DNA from: Alphaproteobacteria bacterium
Lineage (GTDB): Bacteria > Pseudomonadota > Alphaproteobacteria > Rhizobiales > CAJQND01
Direction of reading: 5' to 3'
Length of the DNA: 64,000 bases
Assembly (NCBI GenBank): GCA_024227565.1
Contig: JAAEUE010000271.1
Span: 1 to 64,000, forward strand
Position numbers and translations under genes: made by a program. Below are positions 44,171-53,681 of the stretch, piece after piece; positions within the stretch are counted from its first letter, which is position 1, and each line of letters begins with the position of its first letter. The notes beneath the pieces were generated by a model. The model saw nothing but the letters and a program-made list of their open reading frames with translations, had not been told where the DNA came from and did no database searches.

Positions 44171-45178
44171 ATGTGGTACCGCATTCTGTTGAACAGGTTG
44201 ATCTTGGCCGCCGTGACGCTTTTGGGTGTCGCGGTGGTCGTGTTTGTGCTGGTGCGCGTGGTGCCGGGCGATCCCATCGCCATGATGATTGCACCAGGCG
44301 CCAGCGAAGCAGACATCCAGGACCTGCGCGTCCGTTACGGGCTTGATCTGCCGATCGTGCAACAGTTCACGGTGTGGATCAAAGGCATCCTGGCCGGCGA
44401 CTTCGGCAAGTCCTTCAGCCTGCGCCAAGGGGTGGTTGGCTTGGTGGTCGGCCGTGTGCCGGCCACTCTTGAGTTGGCAGGCCTGGCACTCGCCATCGCC
44501 ATGGGACTGGGCGTTGGCATTGCCGTGGTCGCAACATTGGCCCGCGGCCGTTGGCTGGAAACCCTCATCGACAATGTGAACGGCCTGGTTCTGGCCGTAC
44601 CTGACTTCATCTGGGCGCTGGTGTTTGTTCTGGTGCTGGGCGTGTTGTGGCCGGTTCTGCCCATTTCCGGCCGTGTGGACCCGCGCCTCGATCTGGATCT
44701 TGCCAGCAACTTCTACTTGGCCGAGGCTTTTTTCACCGGCCAGTTCAAACTGGTGGGGCATTTGCTCACCCACATGATCATGCCGGCTGTGGCTCTTGCC
44801 TTGCCCTTGGCGGCCATCATCGCGCGGGTCATGAAGGGCGCTCTCCAGGAGGCCATGCTGCAGGACTACGTTGTGCTGGCCCGCATCAAGGGCTTTTCCA
44901 GACTGCGCATTGTGTTGCAGGAAGCCATGCGCAATGCGGTGGTGCCGGTGCTGTCGCTCACCGGGGTTCAATTCACCTTCCTGGTGGGCGGAACGGTGAT
45001 CGTCGAGCGCATCTTCTCCTATCCAGGCATCGGCAACATGGCCATCGATGCGGTGATCAACCGCGACCTGCCGCTGATCCAGGGGCTGGTGCTGGCTTTT
45101 GCCATCATGTTCATTTTGATCAACCTGGCGGTGGATCTCATCACGATCGTGCTGAACCCGAGATTGCGTCATGGTTGA
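44171..45178 (+). CDS. Peptide-type ABC transporter permease (DppB-like)
   Basis: A 335-residue inner-membrane protein with about six helices and a DppB-like N-terminus (MWYRILLNRLILAAVTLLGV). The coupling loop EAMLQDYVVLARIKGFSRLR is the EAA motif that contacts the ATPases. The sequence GVQFTFLVGGTVIVERIFSY is characteristic of this family. It is separated from the binding-protein gene by 87 bp containing a small inverted repeat (44143-44160) and overlaps the second permease gene by 8 bp. Confidence 0.93.
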   Translation: MWYRILLNRLILAAVTLLGVAVVVFVLVRVVPGDPIAMMIAPGASEADIQDLRVRYGLDLPIVQQFTVWIKGILAGDFGKSFSLRQGVVGLVVGRVPATLELAGLALAIAMGLGVGIAVVATLARGRWLETLIDNVNGLVLAVPDFIWALVFVLVLGVLWPVLPISGRVDPRLDLDLASNFYLAEAFFTGQFKLVGHLLTHMIMPAVALALPLAAIIARVMKGALQEAMLQDYVVLARIKGFSRLRIVLQEAMRNAVVPVLSLTGVQFTFLVGGTVIVERIFSYPGIGNMAIDAVINRDLPLIQGLVLAFAIMFILINLAVDLITIVLNPRLRHG

Positions 45179-46043
45179 AACGGTCCACGCCCCCTCACAA
45201 GGCACGTTCGGCAGGATTCTGCGCGAGCCGAGAGCGCTGTTCGGCGGGCTCTTCATTCTGTTTCTGATCTTTTGTGCCCTGTCCGCCCCGCTCATCGCAC
45301 CGCACGACCCGCTTGAGCAGGATCTGCTGCTTGAGAAGATCCCTCCGGTCTGGCAAGCCGGCAGTGACCCGGCCTATCTGCTTGGAACAGACGGCCTGGG
45401 GCGCGACCTGCTTTCACGCCTGATCCATGCGGCCCGCATCTCCCTGATTGTCGCTTTCGTCGCCGGCATCCTGGCCTGCCTGCTGGGCACCACGCTGGGG
45501 CTTCTTGCCGGTTTCTATGGCCGCTGGGTCGATACTTTGATTTCCAGGTTGGTGGACATCTGGATGTCGTTTCCGCCGGTGCTGCTCTCCATTTTGCTGG
45601 TGGCGGTTTTGGGCAGCGGATTGCATTCGGTCATCGTTGCCATTGTGGTCATCGACTGGACGCGTTTCTGCCGCGTGGTGCGCACCGAAACTCTGGCCCA
45701 AACCAAGCTGGAATATGTGGATTCCGCCGTCACCCTGGGCATGCCTCGCATGCGCATTCTGTTCAGGGAAATTCTGCCCAATGTGTTCCCGGTCATCCTG
45801 GTTCTGCTGAGCCTGGAAATGGGCATCGCTGTGATCGTTGAGGCCATCCTCTCCTTCGTCGGGCTCTCGGTTTCCACTGACACGCCAACCTGGGGCGGCA
45901 TGATCGCGGAGGGCCGCCAGGTCATCTATCAGGCCTGGTGGGTTCTAGTGTTCCCTCTCGCCGCATTGTTCCTGACCGTGCTGGCGTTCAACCAACTGGG
46001 CGATGGCCTGCGCAACGCCCTTGATCCGGCACTCCGGCGATGA
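45171..46043 (+). CDS. Peptide-type ABC transporter permease (DppC-like)
   Basis: A 290-residue partner permease with N-terminal helix (LFGGLFILFLIFCALSAPLI) and the DppC-type motif YLLGTDGLGRDLLSRLIHAA. The coupling loop TKLEYVDSAVTLGMPRMRIL holds the EAA element. It forms a heterodimeric channel with the preceding permease. The start overlaps the previous gene by 8 bp and the stop overlaps the next gene by 4 bp (ATGA), showing a tightly coupled operon. Confidence 0.93.
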   Translation: MVETVHAPSQGTFGRILREPRALFGGLFILFLIFCALSAPLIAPHDPLEQDLLLEKIPPVWQAGSDPAYLLGTDGLGRDLLSRLIHAARISLIVAFVAGILACLLGTTLGLLAGFYGRWVDTLISRLVDIWMSFPPVLLSILLVAVLGSGLHSVIVAIVVIDWTRFCRVVRTETLAQTKLEYVDSAVTLGMPRMRILFREILPNVFPVILVLLSLEMGIAVIVEAILSFVGLSVSTDTPTWGGMIAEGRQVIYQAWWVLVFPLAALFLTVLAFNQLGDGLRNALDPALRR

Positions 46044-46903
46044 GACGCCCCCTGCTGGACATAGAGGGCCTGAGCGCCCGCACCGCAGACGGCCAAGCGG
46101 TGTTGCTCGATGTGTCCTTGCTCATGGGGCCTGGCGAAGTGCATGGCCTGGTGGGCCAAAGCGGTGCCGGCAAGACCAGCATTGCCAAGGCGGTCCTCGG
46201 CATCCTGCCGCGGGCCATAACGCTTAACGAGGGCTCCATCCGTTTCGACGGCACTGAACTGATCGGCGCACCTGCGGCAACCCTGGACAAGCTCCTGGGA
46301 ACGGACATTGCCCTGATCCCGCAAGATCCCATGACCGCACTCAATCCATCCCGCCGCATCGGCGCCCAGCTCACCGACAGCCTGCGCCTCAAGGCTGGTC
46401 TCTCCAAATCAGCAGCCATGGAGAGAGCCAGGAAGCTCCTGGAAGAGGTTCATCTGACGGACACACGGCGCATCCTGCGGGCCTATCCTCACGAGCTCTC
46501 CGGCGGCATGCGCCAGCGCGTTCTGATTGCCTCAGCCTTCGCGCTCAACCCGCGCCTGATCATCGCCGATGAGCCCACCAGCGCCCTGGATGTAACGGTG
46601 CAAAAGCAGATTCTGCGCCTCATCCGCCGCCTCCAACGCGAGCATGAAACCGCAGTGCTGTTCGTGACCCACGACCTGGGTGTGGTGGCGCAGATCTGTG
46701 ATGACGTGACGGTGCTCTTCTCAGGTGCGGTTGTTGAGCAAACCACCGTGCACCACCTGTTCCGCCATCCGCGCCACGTCTACACCCGCGCGCTCATCGC
46801 CTCAAACCCGCGCTATGACCAACCTGGCGCAAGTTTGCGGCCCATCTCCGATGAAGTGATTGCCGACACCCTTCAATCGCTCGACGCGAAGGGGGCAAGC
46901 TGA
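46040..46903 (+). CDS. Peptide-type ABC transporter ATP-binding protein (DppD-like)
   Basis: A 287-residue ATPase. Walker A GQSGAGKTS (about residues 39-47), Q-loop IPQDPMTALNPSRRIG, signature LSGGMRQR, Walker B LIIADEPTSALDVT and H-loop FVTHDLG. The C-terminal oligopeptide-transporter extension is short. Its stop codon TGA shares one base with the start of the next ATPase gene (TGATG). Confidence 0.93.
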   Translation: MRRPLLDIEGLSARTADGQAVLLDVSLLMGPGEVHGLVGQSGAGKTSIAKAVLGILPRAITLNEGSIRFDGTELIGAPAATLDKLLGTDIALIPQDPMTALNPSRRIGAQLTDSLRLKAGLSKSAAMERARKLLEEVHLTDTRRILRAYPHELSGGMRQRVLIASAFALNPRLIIADEPTSALDVTVQKQILRLIRRLQREHETAVLFVTHDLGVVAQICDDVTVLFSGAVVEQTTVHHLFRHPRHVYTRALIASNPRYDQPGASLRPISDEVIADTLQSLDAKGAS

Positions 46904-49773
46904 TGAGTGCTCCTCTCGTCGAGGCCGCCGGGCTGGGCCTGCGACTGCCTGACCTGACCCAGCCCAGGGTGTTCCTGCCCCGCCGCAAGATCGAGATCTT
47001 GAGGGACGTTGATTTTGAGATCTTCAAGGGCGAGACAGTGGGCATTGTCGGGGAATCCGGCTCGGGCAAAACCTCCCTAGGACGCTGCATGGTGCGCTTG
47101 CATCAACCCACGTCCGGCACCCTGTCCTTCAACGGAAGTGACATCACAAGAGCCAGCCAAAACACACTGCGCCCTCTGCGCCGGCGCATGCAGATGATCT
47201 TTCAAGATCCGCAATCCTCGCTGAACCCGCGCCAGAAGATCCGGCGCATCCTGCAAGCCCCGTTTGACCTGCTCGGCTCAGAGCGCACCAGCACCCACAT
47301 TTCAGAGCTCCTGGACAAGGTGGGACTGGCTCCGGAATTTGCCGAACGCTATCCCCATGAGCTCTCCGGCGGCCAGCGCCAGAGGGTTGGGATTGCCCGC
47401 GCCATCGCGCTTAACCCTGACTTTGTGTTGGCCGACGAGATCGTCTCCGGCCTGGATGTGTCCACACAGGCGCAAATCCTGGCACTATTGAACGATCTGA
47501 AGCGCGATCTCGGCCTGTCTCTTGCATTCATCAGCCATGATCTTTCGGTCATCCGGCATATCTGCGACCGGGTGTATGTTATGAAAGAAGGAGAAATCGT
47601 GGAACAGGGCCAAAGCGCTCGAATTTTCGACGCGCCATCAAGCCCTTACACAGAAACATTGATTGACGCCATCCCGTTGCCCGAGCCTGATGAACATTGG
47701 CTCGACTGGCCCGAAACGGGAGAGGGCACAGACGAAGAAAGTATTGGTAATGAGGAAAGGGAGAGCCCAGGCATGAATTTATCCGGAGCAGTAGCCTTAG
47801 TCAGCGGCGCCAACAGGGGCATCGGCAAGTGTTTTGTCGAAGAGCTTGCAACCCGCGGCGTCACCAAGATCTACGCCGCCGTGCGCGATTTGGACAGTTT
47901 GAAGAACGTGAAAGAGCCCAGCGGCGTGAGCATTATCCCGCTCACCCTGGACGTCACCAAGCCAAGCCACATTTCGGCAGCGGCCAAAGCGGCGGGCGAC
48001 GTGACCGTTCTCATCAACAATGCCGGCATAAACTGCATGGACCGCCTGCTGGAAGCCAGCGACGATGATGCCGCTCGGCGCGAGATGGACACAAACTATC
48101 ATGGCATGGTGAACATGTGCCGCGCTTTCAGCCCCGTGATCGCAGACAATGGCGGCGGCGGCATCGTCAACATGCTCTCCATCCTGGGCCAGGTGAACCT
48201 GCCCGTGATGGGCTCGCTGTCTGCCTCCAAGGCGGCCGCCTATAGCGCAACCCAGGCCATTCGGGCCGAGCTTGCCAGCAAAGGCATCGACGTGGTTGCG
48301 GTCATGCCCGGCGCCGTAGACACGGACATGAGCAAAGATTTCTCACCGCCCAAAATGCCGCCCGAAGAGGTGGCGACCGAGGCCTTGGACGGCCTGGAAG
48401 CTGGCGAATGGGAAGTCTTCCCAGGCGAGATGGCCAAGGGCCTGAAAGCCGGCCTGAGCGATGATCCGATCGAGATCCAAAAACAGATGATGGCCAGCCT
48501 CACTGGCGCAGGCAGTGCCAAATCTGCCGCCCGCAAAGGCAAATACATGACCGTGGGCGCTGCAGACGGCGGCCAGTTCCAGGCCTATATCGCCCGTCCT
48601 GAAAAGGGTTCGGGCCCGGGCCTCGTGCTCCTCCAGGAGATCTTCGGCATCAACGACTATATGATGGACATGGCCGATCACTTTGCCGAGGAAGGTTATG
48701 TGGCGGTTGTGCCCGACCTGTTCTGGCGCCAGGAAGAAGGCGTCAATCTTGGGTACTCAGAAGAGGATTTCCAGAAGGCCTTCGGTCTCTATCAAGAGTT
48801 CGACGTGGACCAGGCCTTGAAAGATATCCAGGACACCATCACGACCGTTCGCGGCCAGCGCTTTGTGAAAGGCAAGGTCGGCACCATCGGCTACTGCCTG
48901 GGCGGCCTCCTGGCCTATCTGTCCGCCACACGCACGGATGCGGACGTGGCGGTTGGCTACTACGCGGTTGGCGTTCAGGATTATCTGAAGGAAGCCAAGA
49001 AAATCTCCTGCCCGCTCACCCTGCATTTTGCCGGTGAAGACCAGTTCTGCCCGGCCGAAGCACGCGAAGCGATCTACAAGCAGCTGGAAGGCAAGGATGG
49101 CGTGTCACTGCACCTCTACGAGGGCCAGGACCACGCGTTCGCAACTCCGGGCCGCGATCACTTCGACAAGCCGTCAACCCTGATGGCCTATTCCCGCTCC
49201 CTGGCAACGCTCAGAGGCGTGCTGGGGCCGGTGTATGATCTTGAACATCTGTGGGACATGCACTGCTACCACGAGTTCGTCACCCGGGACGTGGACGCCA
49301 CCATGGCGACCATGGTGTCAGAGCCTTACGTGAACCACATCCCGACCATGACGGGCGGCGTCGGCCATGATCACCTCAAGCGGTTCTACAAATACCACTT
49401 TGTGGATTCCAACCCAGAGGACACCAAGCTCATCCCCGTTTCGCGCACAATTGGCGCGGATCGGCTGGTGGATGAATTGATCTTCTGCTTCACCCACACC
49501 TGCGAAATCGACTGGATGCTGCCGGGCATCAAGCCCACGGGGAAGTATGTGGAGGTTCCGCTGGTGGCTATCGTGAACTTCCGGGGTGATAAGCTCTATC
49601 ACGAGCATATTTATTGGGATCAGGCCTCGGTTCTGGTGCAAATCGGCAAGCTTGACGAAACGGGCTTGCCCGTTGCCGGCGGCGACACCGCCAAGAAGCT
49701 TCTGGATGAAACCAGGCCGTCGAATGCCCTGATGGCAGATAACTGGAAGACCAGCGAAGGCAAGCCGATTTAG
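46903..49773 (+). CDS. Multidomain fusion: DppF-like ABC ATPase + short-chain dehydrogenase + dienelactone hydrolase + NTF2-like
   Basis: One uninterrupted 956-codon frame. Residues 1-270 are a complete DppF-like ATPase (Walker A GESGSGKTS, LSGGQRQR, VLADEIVSGLDVS). An acidic linker (EGTDEESIGNEERESPG) follows. Residues 291-545 are a short-chain dehydrogenase (SGANRGIG, NNAGIN, SASKAAAYSATQ in place of the usual YxxxK). Residues 549-775 are a dienelactone hydrolase with IGYCLGG (Cys nucleophile) and GQDHAF (His). Residues 780-956 are an NTF2/SnoaL-like domain. The ATG at 47773 (residue 291) has GGGAG 9 nt upstream, so a separate 666-residue SDR-hydrolase protein may also be made. No stop codon separates the parts. 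A single chain of this order is not one I know. Confidence 0.8.
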   Translation: MSAPLVEAAGLGLRLPDLTQPRVFLPRRKIEILRDVDFEIFKGETVGIVGESGSGKTSLGRCMVRLHQPTSGTLSFNGSDITRASQNTLRPLRRRMQMIFQDPQSSLNPRQKIRRILQAPFDLLGSERTSTHISELLDKVGLAPEFAERYPHELSGGQRQRVGIARAIALNPDFVLADEIVSGLDVSTQAQILALLNDLKRDLGLSLAFISHDLSVIRHICDRVYVMKEGEIVEQGQSARIFDAPSSPYTETLIDAIPLPEPDEHWLDWPETGEGTDEESIGNEERESPGMNLSGAVALVSGANRGIGKCFVEELATRGVTKIYAAVRDLDSLKNVKEPSGVSIIPLTLDVTKPSHISAAAKAAGDVTVLINNAGINCMDRLLEASDDDAARREMDTNYHGMVNMCRAFSPVIADNGGGGIVNMLSILGQVNLPVMGSLSASKAAAYSATQAIRAELASKGIDVVAVMPGAVDTDMSKDFSPPKMPPEEVATEALDGLEAGEWEVFPGEMAKGLKAGLSDDPIEIQKQMMASLTGAGSAKSAARKGKYMTVGAADGGQFQAYIARPEKGSGPGLVLLQEIFGINDYMMDMADHFAEEGYVAVVPDLFWRQEEGVNLGYSEEDFQKAFGLYQEFDVDQALKDIQDTITTVRGQRFVKGKVGTIGYCLGGLLAYLSATRTDADVAVGYYAVGVQDYLKEAKKISCPLTLHFAGEDQFCPAEAREAIYKQLEGKDGVSLHLYEGQDHAFATPGRDHFDKPSTLMAYSRSLATLRGVLGPVYDLEHLWDMHCYHEFVTRDVDATMATMVSEPYVNHIPTMTGGVGHDHLKRFYKYHFVDSNPEDTKLIPVSRTIGADRLVDELIFCFTHTCEIDWMLPGIKPTGKYVEVPLVAIVNFRGDKLYHEHIYWDQASVLVQIGKLDETGLPVAGGDTAKKLLDETRPSNALMADNWKTSEGKPI

Positions 49774-49823
49774 GGCTTACTCGTCTTTCGTCACCCCGGT
49801 CCAGCTCGAATTTCCAACGTTTT

Positions 49824-49906
49824 GCCCTCGGCCTTGAGCCGAGGGTCCAAGGCCGCACAAGTCCAAGCGTTCCGCCTGGGTCCTCGGGTCAGGCCCGAGG
49901 ACGACA
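49824..49906. repeat. Paired palindromes (CCTCGGG family)
   Basis: CCCTCGGCCTTGAGCCGAGG (within 49825-49848) and TCCTCGGGTCAGGCCCGAGG (within 49877-49906), the same paired arrangement as at 15766-15851. They occupy the first part of the 345-bp gene-free stretch 49774-50118; the remainder, up to the GTPase gene, shows no further element. Confidence 0.85.
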
Positions 49907-50118
49907 CTGATGGGGAGCGGCAATCTGGCCCGTTAACCATAATTTGCGCGTGTCTTAAGAATTGATCTTTACCCGAACTAGCCTCTTGCATCCGCGCGCC
50001 AGACGCGCGACCATCCTTGCATCCAGCTCGCATGCAAGACGAGCAGAAAATCGGCCCGGCGTTTTGTGAAGGCGCCGGATAGGCCACTCCGCAAACAGCA
50101 AAGAGGGATGATTATATA

Positions 50119-52188
50119 ATGGGAGACACCGACCAAAGCACTGCAGCCGGGCCCGCAACAGGGCCCAGATCCATCGCAATCGTCGGGCCGTATTTGAGCG
50201 GCAAGACAACTCTACTGGAATCAATACTGTTCCGAACCGGGGCCATCAACAGACAGGGTAAAGTTGCCGACGGCAACACCGTAGGAGACGCCGCACCGGA
50301 AGCGCGCGCCCACGGTATGAGCGTAGAGCTCAATTGCGCCCACGCCGACTTCTTAGGCGACACCTACACTTTCATCGACTGTCCGGGATCCATTGAATTT
50401 TCGCAAGACCAGCAAGCTGTGCTTGCAGCCTGCGACGCGGCCATCGTGGTGTGCGAGCCCGATGAGAAGAAGGTACCTGCGCTGCAGCTCATTCTGAAGA
50501 CCCTGGACGAATATGACGTGCCCCGCTTCTTGTTCTTGAACAAGATCGACAAGGCCGAAGGCCGCGTCCGCGATGTGTTGGACATGCTCCAGCCCGCCAG
50601 CGCCCATCCGCTTGTCTTGCGCCAGGTGCCCATCTGGGAGAACGGCATTGCCACAGGTTTCGTGGATTTGGCGCTTGAACGCGGCTATCTCTACCGGGAG
50701 CATGCCGAAAGCGAAGTCATCGATGTGCCGTCCGAACTGGCGGACCGCAAGTCAGAAGCGCGTTTTTCCATGCTGGAGAAGCTGGCCGACTATGACGATG
50801 AGCTCATGGAAGCTCTTCTTGAAGACATGGAGCCACCGCGCGATCAGGTGTTCAACGATCTGTCACGTGAGCTTACTGAGGGTTTGATCGTTCCTGTGCT
50901 TATTGGCTCAGCTGAGAACGGCAACGGCATTCTCCGGCTTCTGAAGGCGCTTCGGCACGAGGCGCCCATGATTGACAGAACAGCGCCGCGCCTTGGCATT
51001 GAGGGTTCTGAAGAGACCGTGATTCAGATCATCAAGACCTTTCATACCAGCCATGGCGGAAAGCTCTCCATTGCCAGGGTTCTGGCGGGCGAGCTGACAG
51101 ATGGCACCACGCTGTTTGACGGCAGCGGGAATTCTGTCCGCATCTCTGGCATCTTCCAGGTCATGGGCCAGGAACCTGCCAAGATCAGCAGCGCAAAGGC
51201 CGGCGACACTGTCGGGCTCGGCCGTCTGGAATCGGCGGCAACCGGTCAAACCTTGTCAACTGCCAAAGGCGATACGCCCCAGATTGCACCACTCAAGGTG
51301 ACGCCGGCGGTTTATGGCTTGGCGATATCCGCATCCGACCGAAAGGATGAAGTGAAGCTCAGCACCAGCCTGCAAAAGGTTATGGAGGAAGACCCTTCCC
51401 TCAGCCTGGACCACAATGCAGAAACCCACGAAATGGTCCTCTGGGGCCAGGGTGAGATGCACCTGCGTGTTGGTTTGGAGCGCTTGGAGGGCAAGTATGG
51501 CATTGCTGCCGACACCCGCCCACGGAAGGTTGCCTACAATGAAACCATTCGCAAGCCGGTGACCGAACGCGGCCGCCACAAGAAGCAGTCTGGCGGTCAT
51601 GGCCAGTTTGGCGATGTGGTGATTGACGTGAAACCCATGCCCCGGGGCACAGGGTTCATGTTCGATGACTCCATCACCGGCGGTGTCGTGCCCAAGCAAT
51701 ACATACCGGCAGTTCGAAACGGCATCGAGGACTTCTTGAGGCAAGGCCCTCTAGGCTTCCCGGTTGTGGACGTCTCGGTCACCTTGACCGACGGTTCCTA
51801 TCATGCGGTGGACAGTTCAGAACAAGCGTTCAAGACCGCCGGCCGCATTGGTATGCAGGCAGCATTGCCGAACGCGGCGCCGGTTCTGTTGGAACCGATA
51901 GTCCATGTTCAGGTTCATGTGCCCTCTGACGCCACCTCGCGCATCAACCAGATTGTCTCGCAACGGCGCGGGCAACTGCTTGGCTATGATGCCCGCGAAG
52001 GCTGGCCCGGATGGGACACGGTTGAGGCGCAAATGCCTGAAGCTGAGGTGCAGAACCTGATCATCGAGCTGCGCTCTGCAACAGCGGGCGTGGGAACCTT
52101 CACCTACACCCACGACCATATGCAGGAACTAACCGGCCGCGAGGCCGACCAGATCGTGGAGGCTGCAAAGGCAGCCGAAGCAGCTTAA
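50119..52188 (+). CDS. Elongation factor G-like translational GTPase (not canonical FusA)
   Basis: A 689-residue protein with the EF-G domain order: GTPase G1 GPYLSGKTT (residues 23-31), G3 DCPGS in place of the usual DTPGH, G4 NKID, then domains II-V (for example QSGGHGQFGDVVIDV and RGQLLGYDAREGW). The G2 region and the lost His after DCPG differ from true EF-G, where that His is catalytic for GTP hydrolysis. This places it among the EF-G-like paralogues of unknown role, with lowered or altered GTPase activity expected. It stands alone, not beside ribosomal or tuf genes, and has a weak AGAGGG site upstream. Confidence 0.9.
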   Translation: MGDTDQSTAAGPATGPRSIAIVGPYLSGKTTLLESILFRTGAINRQGKVADGNTVGDAAPEARAHGMSVELNCAHADFLGDTYTFIDCPGSIEFSQDQQAVLAACDAAIVVCEPDEKKVPALQLILKTLDEYDVPRFLFLNKIDKAEGRVRDVLDMLQPASAHPLVLRQVPIWENGIATGFVDLALERGYLYREHAESEVIDVPSELADRKSEARFSMLEKLADYDDELMEALLEDMEPPRDQVFNDLSRELTEGLIVPVLIGSAENGNGILRLLKALRHEAPMIDRTAPRLGIEGSEETVIQIIKTFHTSHGGKLSIARVLAGELTDGTTLFDGSGNSVRISGIFQVMGQEPAKISSAKAGDTVGLGRLESAATGQTLSTAKGDTPQIAPLKVTPAVYGLAISASDRKDEVKLSTSLQKVMEEDPSLSLDHNAETHEMVLWGQGEMHLRVGLERLEGKYGIAADTRPRKVAYNETIRKPVTERGRHKKQSGGHGQFGDVVIDVKPMPRGTGFMFDDSITGGVVPKQYIPAVRNGIEDFLRQGPLGFPVVDVSVTLTDGSYHAVDSSEQAFKTAGRIGMQAALPNAAPVLLEPIVHVQVHVPSDATSRINQIVSQRRGQLLGYDAREGWPGWDTVEAQMPEAEVQNLIIELRSATAGVGTFTYTHDHMQELTGREADQIVEAAKAAEAA

Positions 52189-52246
52189 AAGAGAACCACC
52201 GCCCTTGCAGAAACACGGCAAGAGCGGTCAATATCGATAAACATAG

Positions 52247-52279
52247 CGCCCCCGCGCCTCATCGTCAGGCTCGGGGGCG
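52247..52279. other. GC hairpin upstream of glutamine-synthetase-like gene
   Basis: CGCCCCCG (52247-52254) pairs with CGGGGGCG (52272-52279) across a 17-nt loop in the leader between the EF-G-like stop codon and the next start. No T-run follows, so it is a factor-dependent end or a leader structure. Confidence 0.5.
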
Positions 52280-52313
52280 GTATGCGTTCAGAAGACAATA
52301 AGAGGCAGAGAAC

Positions 52314-53681
52314 ATGGCAGGCAAATTGACCCTGGAAGAGCTGAGAAAACTGGTCGCGAACGGTCAGATCGACACCGTTGTGGCCGCGCAGGTGGACATG
52401 CAAGGCCGCCTGATGGGCAAACGGTTTCAAGCCGAGTTCTTCGTTGAGAGCGCCTGGGAAGAAACCCATTCGTGCAACTATCTGCAAGCCACCGATCTGG
52501 AGATGTACACCGTGGAAGGCTATGCCTCCACCAGTTGGTCATCCGGCTATGGCGACTACACCATGAAGCCGGATCTGGACACGCTTCGCCTCGTGCCCTG
52601 GCTGGAGGGCACCGCCCTGGTGCTGTGTGACGTGCTCGACCATCACACCCATGCAGACGTGTCCCATTCGCCGCGCGCCGTACTCAAACGCCAGATTGCC
52701 CGCCTAGAAGAAAAAGGCATGACCGCGATGATGGCCTCAGAGCTTGAATTCTTCCTGTTCAAGGACAGCTATGAGGAAGCTGCCGAGAAGGGTCACCGTA
52801 ACCTGTCTCCGATCAGCGCCTACAACGAAGACTACCACATCTTCCAAACCACCAAGGAAGAAGACGTGATGCGCGCCATCCGCAACGGGCTGCAGGGCGC
52901 AGATATCCCGGTTGAGAATTCCAAGGGCGAGGCCGATGCGGGCCAAGAGGAGATCAACGTGCGCTATGGCGATGCCCTGGCCATGGCCGACCGCCATTCC
53001 ATCATCAAAAACGCGTGCAAGGAAATTGCCTGGAGCAAAGGGCGCTCCATCAGCTTCATGGCCAAGTGGCATTATGATTTTGCCGGCAATTCATCGCATG
53101 TGCACCAGTCCCTCTGGACCACCGACGGGAAGCCTCTTTTCTTCGACCCGAAGGCGGAGGACGGCATGTCTGAAATGATGCGCCATTACGTGGCAGGCCT
53201 GCTCAGCCATGCCAGCGAGATCACCTATTTCCTGGCGCCCTATATCAACTCCTACAAGCGCTTCGTGGAGGGCACCTTCGCGCCAACCAAGGCAATCTGG
53301 TCCATGGATAACCGCACGGCCGGATACCGGGTGTGCGGCGCGGACACCAAAGCTGTGCGCGTGGAATGCCGCGTGGGCGGTGCCGATTTGAACCCCTATC
53401 TGGCATTCGCCGCGCTCATCGCGGCCGGCTTGGATGGCATCGAACAGAAGATGGAACTGGAGCCCGCGTTCAAGGGCGACGCCTACGGCGCCCGCCGGGC
53501 CCGGGGCATTCCTGAGACCTTGCGCGATGCGGCGGCTTCCCTGAAGAAGTCCAAAATGCTGCGTTCCGCCTTTGGCGACGAGGTGGTCGACCACTATGTG
53601 CGGGCCGCCGAATGGGAGCAGGAGGAGTATGACCGCCGGGTCACGGACTGGGAGGTAAACCGCGGCTTTGAACGCGCCTAG
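52314..53681 (+). CDS. Glutamine synthetase-family ligase (PuuA / GlnA3-like)
   Basis: A 455-residue member of the glutamine synthetase superfamily, distinct from gmaS. SELEFFLF, EADAGQEEINVRYGDAL, GNSSHVHQSLW, NRTAGYR and ECRVGGADLNPYLAFA provide the two metal sites and the glutamate site. Such free-standing paralogues join glutamate to amines such as putrescine, ethanolamine or isopropylamine rather than to ammonia. The amine here is unknown. AGAGG precedes the ATG by about 8 nt. Its TAG stop codon overlaps the stop of the convergent LysE gene within a CTAG palindrome. Confidence 0.88.
   Translation: MAGKLTLEELRKLVANGQIDTVVAAQVDMQGRLMGKRFQAEFFVESAWEETHSCNYLQATDLEMYTVEGYASTSWSSGYGDYTMKPDLDTLRLVPWLEGTALVLCDVLDHHTHADVSHSPRAVLKRQIARLEEKGMTAMMASELEFFLFKDSYEEAAEKGHRNLSPISAYNEDYHIFQTTKEEDVMRAIRNGLQGADIPVENSKGEADAGQEEINVRYGDALAMADRHSIIKNACKEIAWSKGRSISFMAKWHYDFAGNSSHVHQSLWTTDGKPLFFDPKAEDGMSEMMRHYVAGLLSHASEITYFLAPYINSYKRFVEGTFAPTKAIWSMDNRTAGYRVCGADTKAVRVECRVGGADLNPYLAFAALIAAGLDGIEQKMELEPAFKGDAYGARRARGIPETLRDAAASLKKSKMLRSAFGDEVVDHYVRAAEWEQEEYDRRVTDWEVNRGFERA

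Noticed and set aside
43169..45295. 708-codon minus-strand frame across the peptide ABC genes
   Set aside because: It is rich in His/Gln/Arg, has no domain, and overlaps two recognisable genes on the other strand.
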